Translations under genes and position numbers: made by a program | The notes under the pieces: generated by a model | What the model saw: the letters and a program-made list of their open reading frames with translations, nothing else | Databases searched by the model: none | Told to the model about the DNA's origin: nothing | Shown here: piece by piece, positions 1 to 6,949 of the stretch | Numbering within the stretch: the stretch's first letter is position 1 | Layout: the number at the start of each line of letters is the position of its first letter | Source: Streptomyces sp. NBC_01255 | GTDB taxonomy: Bacteria; Actinomycetota; Actinomycetes; Streptomycetales; Streptomycetaceae | NCBI RefSeq assembly: GCF_036226445.1 | Contig: NZ_CP108474.1 | Coordinates: 4,154,001 to 4,218,000, forward strand | Direction: 5' to 3' | DNA length: 64,000 bases

Positions 1-77
1 TCCTTGAGGCCGAGCTCCTTCCAGGGCTGCTCGCTGTCCGGCGTCTCGCTCGCGTGCTTGACGGTGTCGAGGCTCAT
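1..77 (-). CDS. purL: Phosphoribosylformylglycinamidine synthase subunit PurL, N-terminal fragment
   Basis: Only the first 25 codons are inside the window. The readable N-terminus starts [19 protein letters not shown], which is the start I know for Streptomyces PurL, the large FGAM synthase subunit that converts FGAR to FGAM with ATP and ammonia supplied by PurQ. The ATG overlaps the purQ stop codon by one base (TGATG), so translation is probably coupled. The identification rests on this short stretch plus its position directly after purS and purQ; the rest of the gene lies off the left edge. Confidence 0.9.
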   Translation of the reverse strand, partial: MSLDTVKHASETPDSEQPWKELGLK

Positions 78-757
78 CAGGCGTTGACCAGCTTCTTGAG
101 GATCGAGGTGAAGAAACCGAGGCCGTCCGTCTTGCCGGTGCCGATCAGCGGCTCGACGGCGTGCTCCGGGTGCGGCATGAGGCCGACCACGTTGCCCGCG
201 GCGTTGGTGATGCCCGCGATGTCGCGCAGCGAGCCGTTGGGGTTCATGTCCAGGTAGCGGAAGGCCACCCGCCCCTCGGCCTCGAGCTCGTCGAGCACGC
301 GCTCGTCGGCGACGTACCGGCCGTCCATGTTCTTGAGCGGGACCTCGATCTCCTGGCCCCGCTCGTAGTCGGACGTCCAGGCGGTCTCCGCGTTCTCCAC
401 CCGCAGCTTCTGGTCGCGGCAGATGAAGTGGAGGTGGTTGTTGCGCAGCATCGCGCCCGGCAGCAGATGGGCCTCGGTGAGGATCTGGAAGCCGTTGCAG
501 ATGCCGAGGACGGGCATGCCCGCCTTGGCCTGCTCGATGATGCTCTCCATCACCGGCGAGAAGCGGGAGATGGCTCCGGCCCGCAGGTAGTCGCCGTAGG
601 AGAAACCGCCGGCCAGAACCACGGCGTCGACCTGCTTGAGGTCCTTGTCGCGGTGCCAGAGCGAAACGGGCTCGGCGCCCGCGAGGCGGGCCGCGCGCAG
701 CGCGTCCTGGTCGTCGAGCGTTCCGGGGAACGTGACGACGCCGATGCGTGCGGTCAC
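77..757 (-). CDS. purQ: Phosphoribosylformylglycinamidine synthase subunit PurQ (glutamine amidotransferase)
   Basis: A 226-residue class I glutamine amidotransferase that makes the ammonia used by PurL in step 4 of de novo purine synthesis. The nucleophile elbow GICNGFQ places the catalytic Cys at residue 87, and the His/Glu pair lies in MPHPEH (His195, Glu197). [13 protein letters not shown] near residues 49-61 is the usual oxyanion-region motif. The length is normal for the family. The GTG start overlaps the last four bases of purS (GTGA), and the stop overlaps the purL ATG, so purS, purQ and purL form one translationally coupled operon. Nothing is unusual apart from the GTG start. Confidence 0.97.
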   Translation of the reverse strand: MTARIGVVTFPGTLDDQDALRAARLAGAEPVSLWHRDKDLKQVDAVVLAGGFSYGDYLRAGAISRFSPVMESIIEQAKAGMPVLGICNGFQILTEAHLLPGAMLRNNHLHFICRDQKLRVENAETAWTSDYERGQEIEVPLKNMDGRYVADERVLDELEAEGRVAFRYLDMNPNGSLRDIAGITNAAGNVVGLMPHPEHAVEPLIGTGKTDGLGFFTSILKKLVNA

Positions 758-1005
758 GACTCGACCTTCACGACGAAGTCTTCGATCACGGTGTTGGCAA
801 GGAAGGTTTCGGCCATCTCATGGATGCGGGCGAGGGCGGCGTCGTCGACCGGCCCCTCCACCTCCAGCTCGAAGCGCTTCCCCTGACGGACGTCGGCGAT
901 TCCGGCGAATCCCAGGCGAGGCAGTGCACGCTGCACCGCCTGCCCCTGAGGGTCCAGAATCTCCGGCTTGAGCATGACGTCGACTACGACGCGTGCCACT
1001 GGCAC
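754..1005 (-). CDS. purS: Phosphoribosylformylglycinamidine synthase subunit PurS
   Basis: An 83-residue PurS, the small subunit that bridges PurL and PurQ in the three-part FGAM synthase of Gram-positive bacteria. Recognisable stretches are [19 protein letters not shown] at the N-terminus and [10 protein letters not shown] in the middle. The start is GTG, preceded by a modest GGGAG element. This is the first gene of the operon visible here, and it overlaps purQ by four bases. The promoter should lie in the spacer shared with the divergent lsrL gene. Confidence 0.95.
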   Translation of the reverse strand: MPVARVVVDVMLKPEILDPQGQAVQRALPRLGFAGIADVRQGKRFELEVEGPVDDAALARIHEMAETFLANTVIEDFVVKVES

Positions 1006-1378
1006 TCCCGGTGGTGTGTTGCGTGGGCGGTTCCCTCAGCGTACCTGCCTCCAAATTCTACGCGGGTAGAGATCTGAAGGATCCTCCAAAGAGATCCACC
1101 AAAGACTCGTGAACGGACCACGAACGGACCGCGAACACCACCTACCGCCCACACGCACACTCACGCCCAAATTTCCAGCGAAATATTGCGTCCCCCAATC
1201 CGCCGGGACACGCTGAAACAATTGCCGGGGCTTCACAATGCGACGTCCACCGCTGTACAAAGGAATGCAGAGGAAAACAGCATTGTCCCGGCACAGCCGA
1301 ACGGTCGGCATCGTCGCACGTCAGAGACGTCACAAGCGTCGTTCAGACCCCGGCGGCCGCAGGAAAGGACCGATATCC
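1006..1378. promoter_or_regulatory. Divergent spacer between purS and lsrL (373 bp, no gene)
   Basis: No convincing gene lies here. An open frame continues upstream of lsrL but has no Lsr2-like residues before the GTG at 1379. Reading toward purS, TAGAAT (complement of 1055-1060) and TACGCT closer to the gene are possible -10 elements; no good -35 was seen for either. A short direct repeat CGAACGGACC occurs around 1111-1135. The stretch 1140-1270 is less G/C-rich than the coding regions around it, as expected of a promoter. No convincing PurR-type operator was recognised. Confidence 0.5.
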
Positions 1379-1726
1379 GTGGCTCAGCGTGTGGTGGTCA
1401 CTCTCTCCGATGACATCGACGGCGGAGAAGCTGCTGAGACGGTCGCGTTCGGCCTCGACGGGAAGACGTACGAGATCGACCTGAATGCTGCCAATGCAAA
1501 GAAACTCCGCAAGACCCTCGCCCCCTACCTCGCCGCCGGCCGCAAGCAGCCGGCCGGAGCGAAGGCCGGGACGAGGGAGCGGGCGGGCGTCGAGACCTAC
1601 ACCCGGACCGCGCTCGCGCCCGACCCGGCGGCGGTCCGCGCCTGGGCGCAGTCCAACAAGATGGACGTGCCCGCCAGGGGCCGCATCCCGAAGAAGGTCT
1701 ACGAGGCGTTCCACGCCGCGAGCTGA
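1379..1726 (+). CDS. lsrL: Lsr2-family nucleoid-associated protein (LsrL position)
   Basis: A 115-residue Lsr2-type xenogeneic silencer, the actinobacterial counterpart of H-NS. The N-terminal oligomerisation half begins MAQRVVVTLSDDIDGG, and the C-terminal half carries the minor-groove RGR hook (residues 100-102) inside VPARGRIPKKVYEAF. The GTG at 1379 is chosen over earlier in-frame starts because it gives the canonical N-terminus and follows AGGAAAGGA by a suitable distance. Residues 51-80 form a basic linker. Streptomyces encode two paralogues, Lsr2 and LsrL; I use lsrL because, as I recall, that paralogue sits next to purS/purQ. It diverges from purS and precedes the tRNA-Gly genes. Confidence 0.93.
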   Translation: MAQRVVVTLSDDIDGGEAAETVAFGLDGKTYEIDLNAANAKKLRKTLAPYLAAGRKQPAGAKAGTRERAGVETYTRTALAPDPAAVRAWAQSNKMDVPARGRIPKKVYEAFHAAS

Positions 1727-1824
1727 CGCGAGCCGGGAGCGGATTTGCATTCCACCCCCCATGATCCGCTAGAGTCTGGAACACGCCGAGGGGCGAGGCC
1801 GCAGGGCCGAACCTCACGCAGCGT

Positions 1825-1896
1825 GCGGGTGTAGTTCAGTAGTAGAACATCCCCCTTCCAGGGGGAAGGCGCAGTGTGCAATTCCTGTCACCCGCT
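1825..1896 (+). tRNA. tRNA-Gly, anticodon TCC, with non-canonical T-arm and D-loop
   Basis: The acceptor arms GCGGGTG and CACCCGC pair perfectly, the discriminator is T, and CCA is not encoded. The anticodon arm is TCCCC-CTTCCAG-GGGGA, giving anticodon TCC at 1857-1859 (reads GGA). The D-stem GTTC/GAAC is intact, but its loop is AGTAGTA, with AG where the near-invariant G18-G19 belongs. The T-stem pairs GCAG (1871-1874) with CTGT (1885-1888), but the loop region is TGTGCAATTC, one base longer than normal. It can be drawn as a bulged T1875, a closing G1876-C1884 pair, and a loop TGCAATT in place of TTCAATT. Position 55 is therefore G instead of U. The rest of the molecule folds well, so it looks functional rather than decayed. 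Confidence 0.93.
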
Positions 1897-1975
1897 CTGC
1901 ATCGCATTACCAAGCACTCCGGTGCATCAGGTAGAGTGGTGCTCGCGCCGCCCAGTGAAAGCTGGTCGGAGGCAT

Positions 1976-2048
1976 GCGGACGTGGCTCAGTTGGTAGAGC
2001 ATCACCTTGCCAAGGTGAGGGTCGCGAGTTCGAATCTCGTCGTCCGCT
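1976..2048 (+). tRNA. tRNA-Gly, anticodon GCC (copy 1)
   Basis: A canonical 73-nt tRNA: acceptor GCGGACG/CGTCCGC, D-loop with GG, anticodon arm TCACC-TTGCCAA-GGTGA (anticodon GCC), T-arm GCGAG-TTCGAAT-CTCGT, discriminator T, no encoded CCA. It is identical base for base to the copy at 5821-5893 and lies 79 bp after tRNA-Gly(TCC), probably in the same transcript. A strong terminator follows directly. Confidence 0.98.
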
Positions 2049-2056
2049 CAGGAAGT

Positions 2057-2090
2057 CGAAGGCCCCGGTTCTCAGGAACCGGGGCCTTCG
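2057..2090 (+). terminator. Terminator of the tRNA-Gly pair
   Basis: A perfect 15-bp inverted repeat, CGAAGGCCCCGGTTC with its complement, closes over a TCAG loop just after the tRNA. There is no T-run beyond a few Ts, as is usual for high-G+C actinomycete terminators. Confidence 0.85.
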
Positions 2091-2191
2091 TCGTGTCCCC
2101 GTCCCGCGCACCGGTCCCCATGACATTTGTCAGAAGCCCGCGATGACAGCGCGCACTGCCGGACGGCCCCGGCCGCCGCGAGGCTGGTCAC

Positions 2192-3142
2192 ATGACCAAC
2201 GCGATCGAAGCGGAAGGCCTGCGCCGCGCCTACTCCGGCGGCTTCGAGGCCGTGCGCGGCATCTCCTTCACCGTCCCCCACGGCGAGATCTTCGCCCTGC
2301 TCGGCACCAACGGCGCCGGCAAGACCTCCACCGTCGAACTCCTGGAGGGCCTCGCCGCCCCCAGCGCCGGAACCGCCCGCGTCCTCGGCCACGACCCGTA
2401 CCGCGAACGGGCCGCCGTCCGGCCGCGGATCGGGGTGATGCTCCAGGAGGGCGGCTTCCCCAGCGATCTCACCGTGGCCGAAACCGTACGGATGTGGGCG
2501 GGCTGCACCACCGGCGCCCGGCCCGCCGGCGAGGCGCTGGAGGCCGTCGGACTCGGCTCCCGCGACAGGGTCCGGATCAAGCAGCTCTCCGGCGGCGAGC
2601 GGCGGCGCCTCGACCTCGCCCTCGCGCTCCTCGGCCGCCCCGAGGTCCTCTTCCTCGACGAGCCGACCACCGGACTCGACGCGGAAGGGCGGCACGACAC
2701 CTGGGAACTGGTGCGGGCGCTGCGCGACGAGGGGACGACCGTGCTCCTCACCACGCACTACCTGGAGGAGGCCGAGTCCCTGGCCGACCGGCTCGCGATC
2801 ATGCACCGGGGGCGGATCGTGCTCTCCGGCACCCCGGCCGAGGTCACCGCCGCCCGGCCCGCCCGGATCCGCTTCGCCCTCCCCGAGGGAGTCGCGCCCG
2901 CCCGGCTGCCGCTCGCGCTGAAGGCCGCCGCTCACGGCCCGCGCGTGGAGATCCGTACGCACGCGTTGCAGGACGACCTCGCCACGCTCCTCGGCTGGGC
3001 CCGGGAGAACGGCGTACGCCTCGACGGGCTCGACGCGCGGTCCGCCTCCCTCGAAGAGGCGTTCCTGGAGATCGCCTCCCGCGCCGACGACGCCCTGGAC
3101 CTGGACATGGACCGGAACGTGGACCTGGAGACCGCCCGATGA
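2192..3142 (+). CDS. ABC transporter ATP-binding protein, DrrA/CcmA type
   Basis: A 316-residue nucleotide-binding subunit of an ABC-2 type exporter. Walker A is GTNGAGKT (residues 38-45), the signature LSGGE is at 132-136, Walker B with its catalytic Glu is VLFLDEP near 152-158, and the switch His is at 189. The roughly 100 residues after the ATPase core form the C-terminal extension usual in DrrA-like proteins. The stop overlaps the ATG of the permease (ATGA), and the two-component system follows in the same direction, so the exporter is likely induced by, or reports to, that system. The substrate cannot be read from sequence; drug or cell-envelope stress export is typical of this arrangement. 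Confidence 0.93.
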   Translation: MTNAIEAEGLRRAYSGGFEAVRGISFTVPHGEIFALLGTNGAGKTSTVELLEGLAAPSAGTARVLGHDPYRERAAVRPRIGVMLQEGGFPSDLTVAETVRMWAGCTTGARPAGEALEAVGLGSRDRVRIKQLSGGERRRLDLALALLGRPEVLFLDEPTTGLDAEGRHDTWELVRALRDEGTTVLLTTHYLEEAESLADRLAIMHRGRIVLSGTPAEVTAARPARIRFALPEGVAPARLPLALKAAAHGPRVEIRTHALQDDLATLLGWARENGVRLDGLDARSASLEEAFLEIASRADDALDLDMDRNVDLETAR

Positions 3143-3903
3143 ACGCGACCGCACGCCGGATGACCTCGCTCGGACGGGCCGAGCTGACCCTCCTCGGGCG
3201 GAACAAGAACAATCTCTTCATCGCCCTCCTGATGCCGCTGATGATGATCTTCGTGCTGCGGTCCTCGCTCGGGCAGATGAGTACGGACGAGCTGCCCGGC
3301 GGCATGGCGGGAACCACCGTCATCGGCGGGACGGGGCTTGTCCTCGTCCTCGTCGTCTACATGGGCCTCGTCTCCGCGCTCGTGGCCCGGCGCGAGGAGC
3401 TCGTCCTCAAGCGGCTGCGCACGGGCGAGGCGACCGACCTGGAGATCCTCGGCGGCGCCGCGCTCCCGTCCGCCGCCATCGCGCTCGTCCAGTGCGCCGT
3501 CCTCGCCGTCGGCGGCGTCCTCGTCCTCGACGTCCCCGCGCCCCGGCGGCCGGACCTGCTCGTGCTCGGCCTGCTCGCCGCGATCCTGATGCTCGCCGGA
3601 CTGGCCGCCGCGACCACCGCCATCACGCGGAACGTCGAGAGCGCGGGCCTCACCACCCTGCCGTTCTTCCTGATCTCGGCCATGGGCTCGGGGCTGATGG
3701 TCCCGCTCGACGTCCTTCCGGACCCGGCCGCGAACATCGCCCGACTGCTGCCGTTCAGCGGAGTCATGGAGTTCGTCCGGGCCGGGTGGCTCGGCGTCGG
3801 CGACACCAAGGACCTCATGACCGCCGCGCTCACCACACTGGCCTGGGGCGTCCTCACCGTGTTTGCTGTCCGCAGGTGGTTCCGCTGGGAACCCCGCAGG
3901 TGA
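3139..3903 (+). CDS. ABC-2 type transporter permease
   Basis: A 254-residue integral membrane protein, partner of the preceding ATPase. Six hydrophobic segments are visible: around LFIALLMPLMMIFVL; the VIGGTGLVLVLVVYMGLVS stretch; ALPSAAIALVQCAVLAVGG; LLVLGLLAAILMLAGLAAA; LTTLPFFLISAMGSGLMV; and a C-terminal LAWGVLTVFAV. The start ATG overlaps the ATPase stop (ATGA), indicating coupled translation. The same frame stays open far upstream, but only this start gives an ABC-2 membrane protein. It ends 27 bp before the sensor kinase gene. Confidence 0.92.
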   Translation: MNATARRMTSLGRAELTLLGRNKNNLFIALLMPLMMIFVLRSSLGQMSTDELPGGMAGTTVIGGTGLVLVLVVYMGLVSALVARREELVLKRLRTGEATDLEILGGAALPSAAIALVQCAVLAVGGVLVLDVPAPRRPDLLVLGLLAAILMLAGLAAATTAITRNVESAGLTTLPFFLISAMGSGLMVPLDVLPDPAANIARLLPFSGVMEFVRAGWLGVGDTKDLMTAALTTLAWGVLTVFAVRRWFRWEPRR

Positions 3904-3930
3904 ATCAGGGGCGGAAGGGGGGCCGGGCGC

Positions 3931-5187
3931 GTGTCCAGGCTGACGGGGTGGTGGAGCGGGCGCGGCAGTGCGGCCAAGGTCGAGCTGTACACCCGGTGGA
4001 GCTTCCACTTCTTCCTGGTGATCGAGATCGCCGCCATCGGCCTGGTACCGGTCGCGGACTCCCGGTACAACCCGCTCGTCACCCCCCTCGGGCTCGCCCT
4101 GACACTGCTGGTCTGCGCGCACGCCGTGCTGAACGCCGTGCTCTCCTCACGCGCCCTGGACTGGGCCCTGGACCGGCGTGACCGGCCGGTCGGGCTCGCG
4201 ACCGCGATGATCCTCCTGACCGCGAGCGGTTCGCTGACGGTGCTCGCGCTGCGGGCCACGGGCGTGCTGGACGACCCCTCGGTCGTCGCCGCCGTCGTCA
4301 CCGGCCTGGTCACCTTCGCCATGGGCGGCCTCGTGCTCTGCGCGCGCCGGCCCCGGCGCATGCTGTACGTCGTCCCGGCCGCCGGGCTCGCGACCGGCAC
4401 CGCGGTCGTGGCGATGGGCGCCCACCCGGGCGAAGGCCTCGGCTACGTGATCGGGATCACCCTGGGCGGTGGCGGCCTCGCCGCCGCCTGCGGATTCTCC
4501 GCCTGGCTGATGAAGATCGTCTGGGAGCTGGAGCGCTCCCGGGACGTGCAGGCCCGGCTCGCCGTCGCCGAGGAGCGGCTGCGGTTCGGGCGGGACCTGC
4601 ACGACATCCTCGGCCGGAACCTGTCCGTGATCGCCCTCAAGAGCGAGCTCGCCGTGCAGCTCGCGCGGCGGGAACGGCCGGAGGCCGTCGACCAGATGAT
4701 CGAGGTGCAGCGCATCGCCCGGGAGTCCCAGCGGGAAGTGCGGGACGTCGTACGCGGCTACCGCGAGGCGGACCTGCGCGTGGAGCTGGAGGGCGCGCGG
4801 GGTGTCCTCGACGCGGCCGGGATCGACTGTGACGTCCGGTCCCCCTTCCGCTCCTCCGCCGGTTCCTCCGGGCTCGTGCTGCCCGGTGACGTGCAGTCGG
4901 CGCTCGGGTGGGTGGTCCGGGAGGCCACGACGAACGTACTGAGACACGGGGACGCGCGGCGCTGCGCGATCGCCGTCCGCGAGAAGGAGGGTGCGGTGCT
5001 GCTGACGGTGGAGAACGACGGGGTGGGGAGCCCTTCCGGGCCCGGCGGCGCGCCCGGTTCGGGGCTCGCCGGGCTCCGGGAGCGGCTCGCTGCCGTCGGC
5101 GGGACCCTGGAGGCCGGGCCCGGCGACGGCGGTACGTTCCGGGTGACGGCCCGGGTGCCCGTGCCCCGTACGGAGGTGACCGGGTGA
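3931..5187 (+). CDS. Two-component sensor histidine kinase, NarL-partner (HisKA_3) type
   Basis: A 418-residue membrane sensor. Residues 1-195 contain about six hydrophobic segments with little extracytoplasmic sequence, so the signal is probably sensed in the membrane. The dimerisation/phosphoacceptor motif FGRDLHDILGRNLSVI places the phosphorylated His at 224. The HATPase domain shows the N-box REATTNVLRHGDA, then ENDGVG and GSGLAGLRERL. The GTG start follows a G-rich purine stretch. The stop overlaps the response regulator start (GTGA). The gene order ATPase, permease, kinase, regulator is a common actinobacterial module in which the pair controls its own exporter. Confidence 0.93.
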   Translation: MSRLTGWWSGRGSAAKVELYTRWSFHFFLVIEIAAIGLVPVADSRYNPLVTPLGLALTLLVCAHAVLNAVLSSRALDWALDRRDRPVGLATAMILLTASGSLTVLALRATGVLDDPSVVAAVVTGLVTFAMGGLVLCARRPRRMLYVVPAAGLATGTAVVAMGAHPGEGLGYVIGITLGGGGLAAACGFSAWLMKIVWELERSRDVQARLAVAEERLRFGRDLHDILGRNLSVIALKSELAVQLARRERPEAVDQMIEVQRIARESQREVRDVVRGYREADLRVELEGARGVLDAAGIDCDVRSPFRSSAGSSGLVLPGDVQSALGWVVREATTNVLRHGDARRCAIAVREKEGAVLLTVENDGVGSPSGPGGAPGSGLAGLRERLAAVGGTLEAGPGDGGTFRVTARVPVPRTEVTG

Positions 5188-5798
5188 CCCCGCCCGTACG
5201 TCTCCTGCTCGCCGACGACGAGCATCTGATCCGCGGCGCGCTCGCCGCGCTGCTCGGCCTGGAGGACGACCTCGTCGTCGTCGCCGAGGCCGCGACCGGG
5301 CCCGAGGCACTCGCCATGGCCCGCGCCCACCGGCCCGACGTCGCCGTGCTCGACCTGCAGATGCCGGGCGCGGACGGTGTGACGGTCGCCACGGTCCTGC
5401 GGGACGAACTGCCCGGCTGCCGCACCATGATCGTGACCGGTCACGGCCGTCCGGGACACCTCAAGCGGGCCCTCTCCGCCGGCGTCCGGGGCTTCGTCCC
5501 GAAGACCGTCAGCGCCCAGCGGCTCGCCGAGATCATCCGTACCGTGCACGCCGGAAACCGTTACGTGGACCCCGAGTTGGCGTCCGACGCGATCGCCGCC
5601 GGGGACTCCCCGCTGACCGCCCGGGAGGCCGAGGTCCTCGAATTCTCCGCCGACGGAGCCCCCGTCGCGGAGATCGCCCGGCGCGCCTCCCTCTCCCCCG
5701 GAACCGTCCGGAACTACCTCTCCTCGGCCGCCGCGAAGCTCGGTGCCGAGAACCGTCACACGGCCGTGCGTCTCGCGCAGGCGAAAGGATGGGTATAG
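5184..5798 (+). CDS. NarL/FixJ-family response regulator
   Basis: A 204-residue response regulator. The receiver has the acidic pair DD (11-12), phosphoacceptor Asp57 in VLDLQMPG, a Thr at 85 and Lys107 in FVPKT. The C-terminal LuxR-type helix-turn-helix is SPLTAREAEVLEF through SPGTVRNYLSSAAAKLGAEN. GTG is chosen because it overlaps the kinase stop by four bases and leaves a complete receiver. The partner is the upstream kinase, and the likely target is the ABC exporter promoter in the spacer at 2091-2191. A tRNA-Gly(GCC) gene starts 22 bp after the stop. Confidence 0.94.
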   Translation: MTPPVRLLLADDEHLIRGALAALLGLEDDLVVVAEAATGPEALAMARAHRPDVAVLDLQMPGADGVTVATVLRDELPGCRTMIVTGHGRPGHLKRALSAGVRGFVPKTVSAQRLAEIIRTVHAGNRYVDPELASDAIAAGDSPLTAREAEVLEFSADGAPVAEIARRASLSPGTVRNYLSSAAAKLGAENRHTAVRLAQAKGWV

Positions 5799-5820
5799 TT
5801 AGCCCCGCGCTACGGCGCAT

Positions 5821-5893
5821 GCGGACGTGGCTCAGTTGGTAGAGCATCACCTTGCCAAGGTGAGGGTCGCGAGTTCGAATCTCGTCGTCCGCT
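5821..5893 (+). tRNA. tRNA-Gly, anticodon GCC (copy 2)
   Basis: Identical in all 73 positions to the tRNA-Gly(GCC) at 1976-2048, with the same ATGC immediately upstream (GCAT followed by the tRNA). It has complete acceptor, D, anticodon (GCC) and T arms. It lies just after the response regulator and may be read through from that operon as well as from its own promoter. Confidence 0.98.
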
Positions 5894-5901
5894 CCATGAA
5901 G

Positions 5902-5932
5902 AAGCCCCCCGGTCGATCCGACCGGGGGGCTT
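5902..5932. terminator. Bidirectional terminator between tRNA-Gly and purC
   Basis: A 14-bp perfect stem, AAGCCCCCCGGTCG with its complement, closes over ATC. On the plus side it is followed by TTTCTCGT. The converging tRNA and purC both end within 10 bp, so it probably serves both strands. Confidence 0.85.
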
Positions 5933-5940
5933 TCTCGTGC

Positions 5941-6861
5941 CTAGAAGCTGTCGGACCAGGTCTTGCCGGTCAGCAGCTCGTACGCCTCCAGGTACTTGGC
6001 GCGCGTCGCGTCGACGATCTCCTGCGGGAGCGGCGGCGGCGGCGTCTCGCTCTTGCGGTCCCAGCCCGAGGCCGGGGACGTCAGCCAGTTCCGCACGAAC
6101 TGCTTGTCGTACGAGGGCTGGGTGCGGCCCGGCTGCCACTGGTCGGCCGGCCAGAAGCGCGAGGAGTCCGGGGTCAGGACCTCGTCGGCGAGGACGAGCC
6201 GGTCGCCGTCCGGGGTGCTCTCGAAGCCGAACTCGAACTTGGTGTCGGCCAGGATGAGTCCGCGCTCGCGGGCGATGTCCCGGGCTCGGGAGTACACGGC
6301 GAGGGTCGTCCGGCGCAGCTCCGCCGCTGTCTCGGCGCCGACCTGGCGGGCGACCTCCTCGTACGAGACGTTCTCGTCGTGGTCGCCGACCGCGGCCTTG
6401 GTGGCCGGGGTGAAGATCGGGGCGGGCAGCTCGGAGCCGTCGCTGAGGCCCTCGGGGAGCGCGACGCCGCAGACCGTGCGGGACTCGTTGTACTCGACGA
6501 GGCCGGAGCCGGTGAGGTAGCCGCGGGCGACGCACTCGACCGGGACCATGTTCAGCGACTTGCAGACCGTGGTGCGGCCCGCCCAGTCGGCGGGGGCGCC
6601 GGCCGGCAGCTCGGTGGAGAGGACGTGGTGCGGGACCAGGTCGGAGAGCTGGTCGAACCACCACAGGGAGAGCTGGGTGAGGACCCGGCCCTTGTCGGGG
6701 ATCTCGCTGGGCAGGACCCAGTCGTACGCGGACATGCGGTCGCTCGCCACCATGACGAGGTCGCCTGCCTCGTTCCGGTACAGGTCGCGGACCTTGCCCG
6801 TGTGGAGATGGGTGAGGCCCGGGACCTGCACAGGCTCGGGCTTTTCTACGAATCCGGACAC
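5941..6861 (-). CDS. purC: Phosphoribosylaminoimidazole-succinocarboxamide synthase (SAICAR synthetase)
   Basis: A 306-residue PurC that ligates aspartate to CAIR with ATP. Family motifs are HTGKVRDLYRN (ATP loop), ASDRMSAYDWVLPSEIPDKG, VECVARGYLTGSG, LADTKFEFG and LADEVLTPDSSRFWP. The GTG start (GTGTCCGGATTC) follows a strong GGAGGAA; longer in-frame extensions upstream have no PurC character. The gene stands alone on the minus strand, separated from purSQL by the tRNA/ABC block. The converging terminator at 5902-5932 marks its end. Confidence 0.97.
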   Translation of the reverse strand: MSGFVEKPEPVQVPGLTHLHTGKVRDLYRNEAGDLVMVASDRMSAYDWVLPSEIPDKGRVLTQLSLWWFDQLSDLVPHHVLSTELPAGAPADWAGRTTVCKSLNMVPVECVARGYLTGSGLVEYNESRTVCGVALPEGLSDGSELPAPIFTPATKAAVGDHDENVSYEEVARQVGAETAAELRRTTLAVYSRARDIARERGLILADTKFEFGFESTPDGDRLVLADEVLTPDSSRFWPADQWQPGRTQPSYDKQFVRNWLTSPASGWDRKSETPPPPLPQEIVDATRAKYLEAYELLTGKTWSDSF

Positions 6862-6949
6862 GGTTCCTCCGCGTAGGTTGATCCAGGAGCGAGTCCGATT
6901 CTCTCGCACATCCGGGCGGCCCCGGCCGCCAGGCCCTGTGACTCCCCGC

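Noticed and set aside
1238..1378. N-terminal extension of LsrL from an upstream ATG
   Set aside because: The added 47 residues have no Lsr2 similarity, and the GTG at 1379 has a good ribosome site and yields the family N-terminus.
1876..3138. An upstream extension of the ABC permease frame to give a 675-residue protein
   Set aside because: The extra sequence would start in a tRNA gene and overlap the ATPase gene; the protein is Arg/Pro-rich there and only becomes membrane-like after the ATG at 3139.
1976..5893. Integrated mobile element at tRNA-Gly
   Set aside because: Although whole tRNA copies flank the segment, there is no integrase, excisionase, relaxase or phage gene between them, and the four genes have normal Streptomyces composition.
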